Positions 1 through 8,456 are shown, counted from the stretch's first letter. The stretch is DNA of 64,000 nucleotides from an uncultured Chlorobiaceae bacterium (GCA_903939765.1 CAJAIK010000047.1:1-64000), one strand, 5' to 3'. Translations and numbers: made by a program. Notes: generated by a model not told the origin, from the sequence alone.

Positions 1-971
1 CGATTCTCCAGCCACGCCTTGTCATCAAGAAAGCGGCGCAACTGCTCGGAAAGGCGGGCCACGGTGCGCTGGGTATGCTCTCCGGCCTCCAGCCAGTCGT
101 AGTGAACGCGCCGCAGACGGCTGTCGGGGCGCATGGAGAGAATCGGCGGCAAGGCGAGCACCTCTTCAAGCAGCAGGCTCAGCTCCTCCTGGCGGGACTG
201 CGACATGAGAAAGTCCCAGAATGCCCGAAAGCTTTTCCCCTGATCTGAGTCGGCGATGGCATCACGTTCGCCCATGATCTGCTCCAGCAGCGCCCCCTTG
301 GCACCCTCCCAGAGGGCAATGCGCTCACGCACGCGGCGGTCGAGGGTGCGAAAGTTATGCTCCACCTCGCGAAAATCGGTCAGCAATTCACGCGCCAGTT
401 GCAGAAACTGCTGAAAGCGATCCTTCAGGCCGGTATCATCAAGCAGCGATATCTCTCCGGCACGGATGCGGGTAATTTCGGCATCAATGTCGTCACGCCG
501 CTTTTGCAGCTCCGCAATCCGCACTTCAGGGTCGGCCTGGCTCCCCATACTCATCTGCCGCAAGAGTTCAAAGAGGGTGAGCAGTCGCGACTCTGTGCCC
601 ACAAAAGCACGCTCGGCTAACCCCTCCAGCCATGCCAGCGCCTTTTCGGTAGAGGCCGTCAGGTCAAAGTGAGGCTCATCCGTCCCGTCCGGATAAAATT
701 TGCGCAGCCACCCCTTGTCGTTGTCGGCCCAATCGTTCAGGTAGCTTTGCGCCGTACCGGGAAGTGCGTCGCCACACAGTTGCTGCCGCAAGGCAAAAAG
801 CTCATCCTCCAGCGCCTCAACCAGATCGGCCTGCGAGAGAATCCGCACATTGGGCACAATAAAGACCCGGTGCAGAAACCCGGCCACGAGCGGCGCGTGC
901 TGGGCGCACAAAAGTCGCCACGCAGGATGGTTCTGACGGAGCAGGTTCAGGGTGGTGTAGTCGAGAGCCAA
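1..971 (-). CDS. jetA: Wadjet defence protein JetA (DUF3375), N-terminal part, runs off the left edge
   Basis: Reading the minus strand from 971 gives an open frame of about 323 residues that continues past base 1. It begins MALDYTTLNLLRQNHPAW and continues with HAPLVAGFLHRVF, ILSQADLVEALEDELFAL and, further on, DPEVRIAELQKRRDDIDAEI; I recognise these as hallmarks of DUF3375, the JetA (MukF/kleisin-like) subunit of Wadjet anti-plasmid SMC systems. Family members are about 480-500 residues, so roughly the C-terminal third is outside. The start is inferred: an in-frame stop lies near 1045 and no ATG follows it, so TTG at 971 fits the conserved N-terminus, though no clear ribosome binding site precedes it. 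JetB, JetC and JetD would be expected further left, outside the window. Family assignment is from memory of the motifs. Confidence 0.85.
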   Translation of the reverse strand, partial: MALDYTTLNLLRQNHPAWRLLCAQHAPLVAGFLHRVFIVPNVRILSQADLVEALEDELFALRQQLCGDALPGTAQSYLNDWADNDKGWLRKFYPDGTDEPHFDLTASTEKALAWLEGLAERAFVGTESRLLTLFELLRQMSMGSQADPEVRIAELQKRRDDIDAEITRIRAGEISLLDDTGLKDRFQQFLQLARELLTDFREVEHNFRTLDRRVRERIALWEGAKGALLEQIMGERDAIADSDQGKSFRAFWDFLMSQSRQEELSLLLEEVLALPPILSMRPDSRLRRVHYDWLEAGEHTQRTVARLSEQLRRFLDDKAWLEN

Positions 972-1303
972 AAGTGCACGATTGATTTCTGGTTGAAAAA
1001 GTGCCGCCGGAAGCGGGCCTGTTTTGGGGGTGAAGTTAAAGCTTTTTCAGCGGTTTTCTCCCCCTTCTGGAAGGATTTGTGATGTTGGTATCTCTGTTCA
1101 GGATGCAAACTGGAGTTTTCTTGATGAAACAATGTGAGCATCTTTCTTCGCGGGGAGGAAAGAAAATCGAATTTCTTCTTTCCCGCAAAGAAAGAATACG
1201 GTATTTAGGTGAGTTGCTGCGTTGAAAAAAGCTTATTGCTTCTGACCAAACAATTCTGGATGCCTTTCGAATGCCCGTCACAAGGTGGTATGCGAGGGCA
1301 GGG
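972..1303. other. Gene-free spacer between jetA and the tacAT pair
   Basis: No convincing gene is seen on either strand. The short open frames here have no recognisable family and no plausible ribosome binding sites. The notable content is the long inverted repeat at 1141-1195, listed separately. The jetA promoter should lie in this spacer, but I could not pick a convincing -10/-35 pair. Confidence 0.5.
1141..1195. repeat. Long imperfect inverted repeat (hairpin) upstream of jetA
   Basis: The left arm TCTTTCTTCGCGGG (1141-1154) is the reverse complement of CCCGCAAAGAAAGA (1182-1195) with one mismatch. Pairing resumes inside, with AAAGAAA facing TTTCTT around a small loop near 1168. Neither side has a long T run, so it does not look like a standard terminator. 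It could be a transcribed hairpin in the jetA leader, or a remnant of a small repeat element. Confidence 0.55.
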
Positions 1304-1807
1304 CTAAACCTCTATAATCCGACGCAGATCTTTGAGTAAAAGGAACAGGTGATACGGGTCAGTCGGTGAGGGAATAAAATCAAAATGCGCATAAAATTGC
1401 TGAGCGGCATCATCTTTCGCATGGACGGCGAAAGCTCGGATGCCAGCAATATCAGCAGCCTGAATGGTTCGCCGCATCGCGTCTTTCAACAGGCCAGCGC
1501 CAATCCCGCGCTTTTGCCATTTGTTGCTCACAGCCAAACGAGCAAGTAACATAATTGGAACTGGATGATGTGCGAGCCCCTTGGTCAGGCGTTGCGGGGA
1601 ATCTTCGTGGCTCACCTGACCGACGGAAAGTGTATAGAACCCGACAATCGACATATCTGCAAGCCCGACCCAGGTTTGCGATGAAGAAGCCCGTTGACTT
1701 GAAAGGGCATAGCGAACAAAAAATCGGTTAAGCTCTTCGCTGCCGCAATCAAACCCGGCAATGGCATGATCACTGCGCAGCTTTTCAATGAAGAAGCGTG
1801 TAGGCAT
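1304..1807 (-). CDS. GNAT-family toxin of a TacA/TacT-type toxin-antitoxin pair
   Basis: A 167-residue GNAT acetyltransferase. TacT-type toxins acetylate the amino group of aminoacyl-tRNAs and stop translation. The family N-terminus is visible: IEKLRSDHAIAGFDCGSEEL, then NRFF. It is followed by the strand carrying GFYTLS, the acetyl-CoA loop QKRGIGAGLL and a late AAQQFYAHFDF segment. The reading frame could extend upstream to 1993, but that would overlap the antitoxin completely. ATG at 1807 gives the family N-terminus and leaves 7 bases after the antitoxin stop, so that start was chosen. The gene is co-directional with and directly downstream of the DUF1778 antitoxin, the usual order. Confidence 0.85.
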   Translation of the reverse strand: MPTRFFIEKLRSDHAIAGFDCGSEELNRFFVRYALSSQRASSSQTWVGLADMSIVGFYTLSVGQVSHEDSPQRLTKGLAHHPVPIMLLARLAVSNKWQKRGIGAGLLKDAMRRTIQAADIAGIRAFAVHAKDDAAQQFYAHFDFIPSPTDPYHLFLLLKDLRRIIEV

Positions 1808-1814
1808 AAGGATG

Positions 1815-2096
1815 TTACGCTTGCTCGAAAATACTTTTTTCCTGAAAAAGCTTCTTGAGCCTTGGCAACTCTCGTGGCGGGGCATCAAGTGCGGCAACAA
1901 ATGCTGTCCACTGTTCATCATCAAGGCTAAACGATCGGCGATTTGCCAGAGTCTCTTCGGCACGAGCGAGAGCGCTCTCAAGCACAAACTCACTTACGGA
2001 GCGATGTGCGGCAATTGCGGCAATGCGCAACACCTCTTTGGCTTGCCGTGACAAGCGGAGGTCAAGTTTTTCGGTTTTGGCAGTTTGTGCACTCAT
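1815..2096 (-). CDS. DUF1778 ribbon-helix-helix antitoxin (TacA-like)
   Basis: A 93-residue protein whose N-terminal half (KLDLRLSRQAKEVLRIAA, then SVSEFVLESAL) is the DUF1778 ribbon-helix-helix fold. It is followed by SLDDEQWTAFVAALD and a C-terminal tail that in this family wraps around and neutralises the GNAT toxin. As a DNA-binding antitoxin it probably represses its own promoter; a palindrome lies 43 bases upstream of its start (2140-2152). It is the first gene of the two-gene operon. Confidence 0.88.
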   Translation of the reverse strand: MSAQTAKTEKLDLRLSRQAKEVLRIAAIAAHRSVSEFVLESALARAEETLANRRSFSLDDEQWTAFVAALDAPPRELPRLKKLFQEKSIFEQA

Positions 2097-2129
2097 GAAA
2101 AATATATTTTTGTTGCTATCAGCATGGCA

Positions 2130-2165
2130 ATGTATAAAAAATGTCAGACATTGTCATGACGGTTT
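2130..2165 (-). promoter_or_regulatory. Candidate tacAT promoter/operator
   Basis: The palindrome AATGTCAGACATT occupies 2140-2152, just upstream of the antitoxin start. On the minus strand a TATACA hexamer abuts it and an ATGACA hexamer lies upstream, with a short spacer of about 15 bases. A ribbon-helix-helix antitoxin bound at the palindrome would cover the promoter. The palindrome is seen directly; promoter use and binding are inferred. Confidence 0.4.
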
Positions 2166-2189
2166 GATGCAACTGAATGTCGTTATTCA

Positions 2190-2417
2190 TCAAGATCGAT
2201 TCCCTTCCGGGACGAATGGTGTCGAGTGCGATATCCCCTTTGCCCGTGCAACCAGAAGTTCCCGAATTAAATCGATTGGCAAATCAGGATTGTCGAGAGC
2301 TGCACGTTCGATCATTACCCAAAACTCAATCTGCCGAGCAATGGTACGGTGCTCAGCCATGGCTTGGGCTCTTGCCTGACCATACAAGCTATCATCTATT
2401 CGTACCATCATTCTCAT
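2190..2417 (-). CDS. ParD-like antitoxin, apparently without a toxin
   Basis: A 75-residue protein starting MRMMVRIDDSLYGQARAQAM, with RTIARQIEFWVMIERAAL in the middle. This resembles the ParD-like (PF11903) antitoxin family, which has a small ribbon-helix-helix N-terminus. The start at 2417 is preceded by AGAAGAGA about 6 bases upstream; the frame is open further up to 2474, but that extension has no support. No toxin gene lies on either side: the flanking gaps are 93 and 69 bases. It is therefore either a solitary regulator or a leftover of a decayed pair. Family assignment is moderate. Confidence 0.6.
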   Translation of the reverse strand: MRMMVRIDDSLYGQARAQAMAEHRTIARQIEFWVMIERAALDNPDLPIDLIRELLVARAKGISHSTPFVPEGNRS

Positions 2418-2486
2418 AATTATCTCTTCTGGATAACTTTGCGCGCGGCGCAAGTTCACCTCAAAGCCGCTCAAGCGCCACAGGTG

Positions 2487-3191
2487 TCAGGCCTGTGATG
2501 CTGTCGCTGGTCTGAACCCGGTAGCCGAGTGTTCCATAGTGGTTTCGACCATGTTGAAATCCTTGATTTGCAAAGTCCGGAAGGGGGAGTGGCGCACCAG
2601 TTCATAGTCGTGGGTGCCGATGATGACGGTGATCCCTTTCTGGTGGATTCGTTTCAGGTATTCGAGGATTTCAAGCGAGGTGTCGGGGTCGAGGTTGCCG
2701 GTCGGTTCGTCGGCAAGGATGACGAGGGGTTCACGTACCAGTGCCCTTGCTATAGCTATTCTCTGCTGCTCACCTCCTGAGAGAAGGAGAGGCATCAGTT
2801 TGGCCGCATGTTCAAGACCGACGCTTTCGAGCGCGTGCATCACCTTTGCCGGGATGAGTGCATCCTTTGTGCCGGTTACCTGCAGCACAAAGGCCAAATT
2901 CTCGTAGACGTTGCGGTCTTCGAGAAGGCGAAAATCCTGGAACACAATTCCAAGTTTGCGGCGCAGGTGCGGGATCTGCCGCTTTTTGATGGTGCGTGAG
3001 CTGTATCCGGCAATGCGTATCTCCCCCTTTTTCGGGCGCACATCCATGTAGAGCGACTTGAGCAGCGTTGTTTTTCCGCTACCGCTTTTGCCGACAATAT
3101 AGACAAGCTCTCCGGACTCAATGGTCAGGTTGAGATTTTTGAAAACCGGTTTTTTATCGAGTTCGAGGTCAACGTTGCTGAAGGAGATCAT
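2487..3191 (-). CDS. ftsE: ABC transporter ATPase, FtsE-like
   Basis: A 234-residue ABC ATPase with Walker [10 protein letters not shown] (near residue 34), Q-loop [19 protein letters not shown], signature LSGGEQQR, Walker [14 protein letters not shown] and switch His in GTHD. Length and the [13 protein letters not shown] motif match FtsE, the cytoplasmic ATPase that with FtsX controls peptidoglycan hydrolases at division. No ftsX is adjacent; the gene's start overlaps the end of pdxA by 4 bases, so the two are probably co-transcribed. A LolD-like lipoprotein ATPase is the main alternative. Confidence 0.82.
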   Translation of the reverse strand: MISFSNVDLELDKKPVFKNLNLTIESGELVYIVGKSGSGKTTLLKSLYMDVRPKKGEIRIAGYSSRTIKKRQIPHLRRKLGIVFQDFRLLEDRNVYENLAFVLQVTGTKDALIPAKVMHALESVGLEHAAKLMPLLLSGGEQQRIAIARALVREPLVILADEPTGNLDPDTSLEILEYLKRIHQKGITVIIGTHDYELVRHSPFRTLQIKDFNMVETTMEHSATGFRPATASQA

Positions 3192-4186
3192 AGCTCTGGT
3201 TCTGTTTTTTTTCTGTTCTGGGCGATAGTTATGGCAAGCAGGGTTGCTTCATAATAGCTTCTTTCGTAGGCGACTCCTTTTCCGGCAATGGCAAAACCGG
3301 TGCCGTGGTCGGGCGATGTGCGCACAACAGGCAGGCCAAGGGTGACGTTTACCCCGGTGTCGAAGGCGAGCACCTTGAAGGGGAGCAGCCCCTGATCGTG
3401 ATACATTGCCACAACAATATCATAGTTACGGTACATTTTTGAGCCGAAAAAGCCATCGGCCGGAAAGGGGCCGTCTATCCGGAGTTGTCCTGAGAGCCTT
3501 TCGATGCAGGGACGGATAATCTCCTGCTCTTCGGAGCCCATCACCCCGCCGTCGGAGGCGTGGGGGTTGAGGCCGAGCAGGGCAATGCGGGGCGCGGCAA
3601 GGGCGAAATCTCTTTTCAGTGAGAGGGCCAATGCAGAGAGAAAGGCGTCAAGATCCATTGTTCGGATCAGGCCGGGAACACGCTGAAGGGGCTCATGAAT
3701 GGTGGCAAGGGCGACCTTGAGCTCCGTGACCGGGTCATAGAACATCATGGTGGGGGAGGGAACGGCGAACATTCGACCGAGAAAGCCCGTATGCCCCTTT
3801 TCGCTGGAGCCTGCCAGTGCAATTGATTCCTTGTTGATCGGAGCGGTAACGAGGGCGTTGCACACTCCTTCGCGGCAGAGTTCCGCCGCCGCACGGAGTG
3901 ACTCCAGGGCGAGCCTTCCCGCTTCAGCCGACAGGGTGCCGGGTATGATGTTTTCAGGTTCCGCAATGCTCAGCACAGGGAGGACGCCGCAAGGCACCTC
4001 AGTAGTCGCGCTTTCGACCAGTTTCAGCTCCACCGGCAGGTCAAGCGCATCCCGGTAATACTCCATCACACGGTATGAACCGGCGACAAGAAAGGAGTGG
4101 CCAAATCGAGCAAGCTTCAGAAAGCTTTTCAGTATGATTTCCGGCCCGATGCCGTGGGGGTCACCGATTGACCAGACAATGCGCAT
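3188..4186 (-). CDS. pdxA: 4-hydroxythreonine-4-phosphate dehydrogenase
   Basis: A 332-residue PdxA, which oxidises 4-phosphohydroxy-L-threonine in the DXP-dependent pyridoxal phosphate pathway. Family motifs are present throughout: GDPHGIGPEI at the N-terminus, LVTAPINKESI, GHTGFL, LNPHASDGG and VAMYHDQGLLPFK with the metal-ligand His, then RTSPDHGTGF. Length is normal. It lies 3 bases downstream of the DUF4293 gene and overlaps ftsE by 4 bases, forming a three-gene minus-strand run. Confidence 0.95.
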   Translation of the reverse strand: MRIVWSIGDPHGIGPEIILKSFLKLARFGHSFLVAGSYRVMEYYRDALDLPVELKLVESATTEVPCGVLPVLSIAEPENIIPGTLSAEAGRLALESLRAAAELCREGVCNALVTAPINKESIALAGSSEKGHTGFLGRMFAVPSPTMMFYDPVTELKVALATIHEPLQRVPGLIRTMDLDAFLSALALSLKRDFALAAPRIALLGLNPHASDGGVMGSEEQEIIRPCIERLSGQLRIDGPFPADGFFGSKMYRNYDIVVAMYHDQGLLPFKVLAFDTGVNVTLGLPVVRTSPDHGTGFAIAGKGVAYERSYYEATLLAITIAQNRKKTEPEL

Positions 4187-4189
4187 TGT

Positions 4190-4651
4190 TCAGAGCCGTT
4201 TGTATGCGTTGGCAATCTTGTCATCCTTTTTCACCCCTTTCAGCGCCATCCAGAGGAGTACTGGTTCCGGCAAAAGAATGAATAATCCTGCTTCAGGCTT
4301 GTGGGTGAACGCAACGCAGGTGCACAAATACTGGTTGAGGAAATGTGCAGCGGCAAGGCCCGAAAGCAGGTCTCCAAGGAAAAAGAGCATGCCAAGCAGA
4401 ATAAGTTTCTGCTGAAGCGCTCTTTTTTTATAAAAAAAAATGGCGGCAAGAGCGGCGACTGCGGTCAAGGGAGAAAAGATAGCTGCGGAATAGTTGCTGG
4501 TGACTTGCAGGATTCCCGCATCGGGGAATGAGGAGAAATCAGTGACAAAAAATAGCTTTGTGGTACTGAAACTCCAGAAAGGGAACATCATGCTCAATGC
4601 AGCAAGCAGAGCGACAAGAAAAAGGTAAAGAGTCTGAATTCTGGCGATCAT
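4190..4651 (-). CDS. DUF4293 family membrane protein
   Basis: A 153-residue protein with four hydrophobic segments. The first (IQTLYLFLVALLAALSMMF) follows MIAR, which is the typical opening of DUF4293, a family found in Bacteroidetes and Chlorobi. The start at 4651 was chosen over 4693 because it gives that N-terminus. Function is unknown. It heads the pdxA-ftsE run and is divergent from htpX, leaving a 178-base spacer that must carry both promoters. Confidence 0.75.
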   Translation of the reverse strand: MIARIQTLYLFLVALLAALSMMFPFWSFSTTKLFFVTDFSSFPDAGILQVTSNYSAAIFSPLTAVAALAAIFFYKKRALQQKLILLGMLFFLGDLLSGLAAAHFLNQYLCTCVAFTHKPEAGLFILLPEPVLLWMALKGVKKDDKIANAYKRL

Positions 4652-4829
4652 GGCTGTTACAGGGTTAAAGGTCATGAAAACATATAGCGCCAATATACAT
4701 AATCAGGAGAAAAGAGTCATTTATCTCCCGCTCTTTGCTGCGGCCAAATTTTATGGTAATTTCGTGAAATTTCTGTTGCCGGACATCGTCAAAATCAATA
4801 CCCATACCCATAACCTGTTTGAGAAAAAT

Positions 4830-5711
4830 ATGAAGCGCATTTTTTACTTTCTTGTGACCAACCTTGCCATTATGCTGGTGCTCTCGGTCACCCTGAGCGT
4901 CCTTGGTGTACAGCCTTATCTGAACGCCTCCGGCCTTGATTTGGGTAACCTGCTGGTTTTTTCCTTTATCATCGGGTTTGGTGGCGCCTTTCTCTCACTG
5001 GCGCTTTCAAAATGGTCTGCCAAGCGCATGTCGGGCGCTGTTGTGATTAAAAACCCCGCCACACCAACGGAACAATGGCTGATCAATACCGTAAGAAATC
5101 AGGCGCAGAGGGTTGGCATCACCATGCCCGAAGTGGCCATTTTCAACTCGCCGGAAGTCAACGCATTTGCCACCGGCATGACAAAAAACCGTTCACTGGT
5201 AGCCGTCTCTTCCGGCTTGCTCAATGCAATGACGCATGACGAGGCAGAAGGGGTGCTGGCGCATGAGATGTCGCACATCACCAATGGCGACATGGTGACG
5301 CTGACGTTGATTCAGGGCGTTCTGAACACTTTCGTCGTCTTCCTTTCACGCGTTATCGGCTATGCGGTCGATAAATTTGTTTTCGACACCAGACGGGGTA
5401 CGGGTCCGGCATATTTTTTGATCCGTATCGTTGCAGAGATCTTGCTTGGTATAGGGGCCTCTGTTGTGGTGATGTGGTTCTCGCGTCAGCGGGAGTTCCG
5501 TGCTGATGCCGGAGCGGCGGTGCTGGCAGGCAAACAAAAGATGATTGCTGCGCTCGAAAAGTTGCAGGCACAGCAGCTCCCAGCAGCCCTGCCCAGGCAA
5601 ATTGCCGCATTTGGAATTTCAGGCCGGGAGAGCCGGGGGCTCAGGAGGTTATTCTCCACTCACCCAACTCTGGATGAGCGCATTGCTCGGCTGCGCGGGC
5701 AGCAGTCATAA
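4830..5711 (+). CDS. htpX: Membrane protease HtpX
   Basis: A 293-residue M48B zinc metalloprotease that degrades damaged inner-membrane proteins. Two N-terminal membrane segments (MKRIFYFLVTNLAIML and a second near residue 40) precede the zinc site HEMSHITNGD. Two more hydrophobic segments follow, then the third zinc-ligand region REFRADAGAAVLAG, and the end TLDERIARLR is typical. The frame is open from 4650, but that extension reads into the divergent promoter region; ATG at 4830 gives the conserved N-terminus. No frameshift or missing residue is seen. Confidence 0.95.
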   Translation: MKRIFYFLVTNLAIMLVLSVTLSVLGVQPYLNASGLDLGNLLVFSFIIGFGGAFLSLALSKWSAKRMSGAVVIKNPATPTEQWLINTVRNQAQRVGITMPEVAIFNSPEVNAFATGMTKNRSLVAVSSGLLNAMTHDEAEGVLAHEMSHITNGDMVTLTLIQGVLNTFVVFLSRVIGYAVDKFVFDTRRGTGPAYFLIRIVAEILLGIGASVVVMWFSRQREFRADAGAAVLAGKQKMIAALEKLQAQQLPAALPRQIAAFGISGRESRGLRRLFSTHPTLDERIARLRGQQS

Positions 5712-5790
5712 GCTATAGTTCGTCGGTTCCGGTAGCCGCTTTCCGTTTGTACATTACCTTCCATTTTGCCAAAGCATTGAGAAACAAACC

Positions 5791-6963
5791 ATGCTGACAA
5801 AAACAGAATCAGAAGAGCGGGTATTCCGTTTGCAGGGAATGCTCCAGAGCAAGAATATCCATGCAGCCCTGTTCATCCTGCCGATTGACGTTTACTATTT
5901 TGCGGGTACCCGGCAGAACGCCATACTCTGGATTCCGGCAGAGGGGGAGCCCATGCTTCTGGTACGCAAAAGCCTCTCGCGAGCGAAGGAGGAGAGTCCG
6001 ATTGCCGATATCCGCCCTTTTCCCCCAAGCAAGGAGTTTGCCTCCCTGTTCAGTGAGCATCAGCTCTGCATCGGTATGACCTTTGATGCTGTGCCGGTTC
6101 AACAGCATCTCTTTTACACCCGGGCTCTTCCGGGGCGCACGTTTGTGGATATTTCATTGATGCTGCGTGAACTTCGCTCAGTCAAGTCGCCCTTCGAATA
6201 TGAGCAGCTCTGCCTGAGTGCAGGCAAGCTTGCATCGGTCTTTGCCGAAGTGCCGCAATTCCTCAAAGCGGGGATGCGGGAGCTTGATGTGTCGGCAGAA
6301 ATGGAATACCGCCTCCGCAAGGCCGGGCATGAGGGATATGTAAGGATGCGGGCTTTTAACCAGGAGCTTTTCTTTGGTCTGGCCGTCTCTTCCGGAGGTT
6401 TGAATGGCGGATTCTTTGACGGCCCGGTGACCGGAAAGGGGTTGTCGAGCGCATCACCGCACGGCGCCTCCTGCGATGTGATTGGGGTGAACCAGCCGAT
6501 TCTTCTCGATTTCGGAGGGGTGTTCAACGGGTACATTGCTGATATGACACGCATGTTTGTGATCGGAGCGCTTGATGCAGAATTGCAGCGGGCATTTGAT
6601 GTTGCCATTACAATCCAGGAGATGGTACGGCAGGGCATGAAGCCGGGGATAATCGGCGAAAATCTTTTTCTTTCTGCCCTCGCTATGGCCGAATCGGAGG
6701 GGCTTGGCTCGTGTTTCATGGGTATGCCGGGTGAACAGTCGAAATTTGTCGGTCATGGCGTGGGCCTTGAGCTTGATGAGCTGCCGGTACTTGCCAAAGG
6801 GTTTACCATGCCTTTGCAGGCAGGACAGGTTATTGCAGTCGAGCCCAAGTTTGTCATCCCCGGCAAAGGGGTAATCGGCATCGAAAATACCTTTGCCGTC
6901 ACTGATAATGGCGGCCTCCGGTTGAGTGATCTTCCTGACGATATTGTGTATCTGGAGGCTTGA
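5791..6963 (+). CDS. M24 family Xaa-Pro peptidase
   Basis: A 390-residue protein with an N-terminal creatinase-like domain (about 1-155) and a C-terminal pita-bread metallopeptidase domain. The dinuclear metal ligands are visible: LLDFGGVFNGYIADMTRMF (two Asp), GHGVGLELDELP (His), IAVEPKF (Glu) and GVIGIENTFAV (Glu). It cleaves dipeptides or peptides with proline in the second position. It stands alone, 79 bases after htpX. PepQ or YpdF-type specificity cannot be told apart from sequence alone. Confidence 0.88.
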   Translation: MLTKTESEERVFRLQGMLQSKNIHAALFILPIDVYYFAGTRQNAILWIPAEGEPMLLVRKSLSRAKEESPIADIRPFPPSKEFASLFSEHQLCIGMTFDAVPVQQHLFYTRALPGRTFVDISLMLRELRSVKSPFEYEQLCLSAGKLASVFAEVPQFLKAGMRELDVSAEMEYRLRKAGHEGYVRMRAFNQELFFGLAVSSGGLNGGFFDGPVTGKGLSSASPHGASCDVIGVNQPILLDFGGVFNGYIADMTRMFVIGALDAELQRAFDVAITIQEMVRQGMKPGIIGENLFLSALAMAESEGLGSCFMGMPGEQSKFVGHGVGLELDELPVLAKGFTMPLQAGQVIAVEPKFVIPGKGVIGIENTFAVTDNGGLRLSDLPDDIVYLEA

Positions 6964-7322
6964 ACTTTCTGAACTTCGGATTAAGCTGTTCGATGTTCAA
7001 CTGATCCCTGTAGAGCAGACTCTCCATTAAAGCAACATAGCCCCAAGGGTGAGCATCGGGCGGAACGTAGCAGGGTAGATCTGTATCCGGAAGAGTTGCA
7101 GGTCTTAAAAAAACTGTAAATTACTGTGGTAAAATACTGCGTAGAGAGGAGCGTTGTGCTTTGAGCAGAACTACTCAATCCTGCTAACGAGGGTGTTTTT
7201 TTAAGCAGGGGAATGCAGGTGGACAGCTAATCAAAGACTTGCACGTTTCCTTGTATCAGCCGTCGATCTGTAGCTTCGTTAGGGCACTCAACAAAGGCTT
7301 TTTGCTGCACTGATATAAAAAA
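6964..7322. other. Gene-poor spacer with a coding-like relic on the minus strand
   Basis: No complete gene is supported. On the minus strand, from about 7102 to 6972, one frame without a start reads protein-like text (LPDTDLPCYVPPDAHPWGY, then ALMESLLYRDQLNIEQLNP) and is visibly richer in G and C than the following A/T-rich stretch. It is cut by a stop near 7120 and would run into the tail of the upstream gene. It may be a gene relic. I do not recognise a family. The rest of the spacer shows nothing. Confidence 0.3.
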
Positions 7323-7904
7323 ATGAAAAAGAAAATCACGATAATTCTTGGGAATCCAGACTCTGATAGTTATTGCGCTTCAATTGCAAGTGCATATCAA
7401 AATGCAGCAGAAAATTCAGGCCACGAAGTGAAGCTCTTCAAGCTTGGCGAATTGGAATTTGATCCCATCCTCCACAAAGGCTACAAAGAGATTCAGCCCG
7501 TCGAAAGATCTCTTCAGGATGCTCAGGAGGCGATCAAATGGGCAAGCCATTTGGTTTTTGTTTATCCCATTTGGTGGGGCACCATGCCCTCTTTGTTAAA
7601 GGGCTTTTTTGATCGAGCATTCTTGCCTGGTTATGCTTTCAAGTACCGGCCAAACTCCCAATTCTGGGATAAGTTGCTCACAGGTCGAAGTGCGCACGTT
7701 TTCTCGACTATGGACACGCCGCCATGGTACTACTGGCTGATTTATAAAATGCCCGGTCACAATCAGATAAAACGGACAATTCTTGAATTTTCAGGCATCA
7801 AGCCTGTGAAAATATCATCTTTCGGTCCTGTTCGATTCGCCACAGATGCGCAAAAAGAAAAATGGCTTGCAAAGGTGGCTCGTTATGCTTTTCAATTGTC
7901 CTGA
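7323..7904 (+). CDS. Flavodoxin-fold NAD(P)H oxidoreductase (quinone reductase type)
   Basis: A 193-residue protein of the PF02525 flavodoxin-like family (MdaB/KefF/NQO type), which reduces quinones with NAD(P)H using FMN or FAD. The phosphate-binding start IILGNPDSDSY, the strand-loop VFVYPIWWGTMPSLLKGFFD and the following RAFLPGYAF are diagnostic. Length is normal. It is 21 bases before a DinB-family gene in the same direction and may share its transcript. Substrate unknown. Confidence 0.88.
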   Translation: MKKKITIILGNPDSDSYCASIASAYQNAAENSGHEVKLFKLGELEFDPILHKGYKEIQPVERSLQDAQEAIKWASHLVFVYPIWWGTMPSLLKGFFDRAFLPGYAFKYRPNSQFWDKLLTGRSAHVFSTMDTPPWYYWLIYKMPGHNQIKRTILEFSGIKPVKISSFGPVRFATDAQKEKWLAKVARYAFQLS

Positions 7905-7925
7905 AAACAAACGGAGATAATCGTC

Positions 7926-8456
7926 ATGGATGCGACCGCAATAATCGGAGAGCTGATACAGCACATGGAATGGGCTGATTCTGTGGTGTTCTCAGCGATT
8001 CTTGGAAAACCGCAGGCGGAAGAGGATGAAGTTCTGTTGAAGAGGCTTCGCCATATTCATCTGGTGCAGAAAGTCTTCTTTGATGTCTGGCAAAATCAGC
8101 CCGTCAACCCTCATGCAACCGACTCGTTCAACGCCCTTGAACTGGCCGGTTTTGCCAAATCACTGCACCGGGAGATTCAGGAATTTCTGAACGCTCTTTC
8201 AGCCGATGAGTTGGACCGGGTTGTTCACCTTCCCTGGGCAGCGCTGGTGAGCCGTAATCTTGGATTCGAGATTGCCAATCCGTCGCTTGGCCAGACGCTC
8301 CTGCAGGTAACCGCCCACAGCTCCTACCATCGCGGGCAGGTTAACGCACGGCTCCGTGAACTTGGTATTGATCCGCCGATGACGGACTTCATTGCCTGGA
8401 TCTGGGCTGGCAAACCCTCACCTTCGTGGCCCTCCGGTGCCGGATCTCCGGAATGA
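7926..8456 (+). CDS. DinB-family protein
   Basis: A 176-residue four-helix-bundle DinB/DUF664-type protein. The metal-ligand histidines that mark the family are visible: the HIHLVQKVFF segment and the pair in TAHSSYHRGQV near residue 135. Members act as thiol-dependent S-transferases or have unknown roles. A GGAGAT ribosome binding site lies at 7912-7917, a normal distance from the start. It lies in a small co-directional group with an oxidoreductase and a hydrolase; no pathway is implied. Confidence 0.85.
   Translation: MDATAIIGELIQHMEWADSVVFSAILGKPQAEEDEVLLKRLRHIHLVQKVFFDVWQNQPVNPHATDSFNALELAGFAKSLHREIQEFLNALSADELDRVVHLPWAALVSRNLGFEIANPSLGQTLLQVTAHSSYHRGQVNARLRELGIDPPMTDFIAWIWAGKPSPSWPSGAGSPE

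Noticed and set aside
357-1082. Plus-strand open frames of 68-137 residues at the left edge
   Set aside because: They are antisense to the clear jetA frame, have no family and no ribosome binding sites.
1808-1993. N-terminal extension of the GNAT toxin
   Set aside because: It lies entirely inside the antitoxin gene in another frame and does not match the family start.
4650-4829. 60-residue N-terminal extension of HtpX
   Set aside because: It runs through the divergent promoter spacer; the conserved membrane start lies at ATG 4830.
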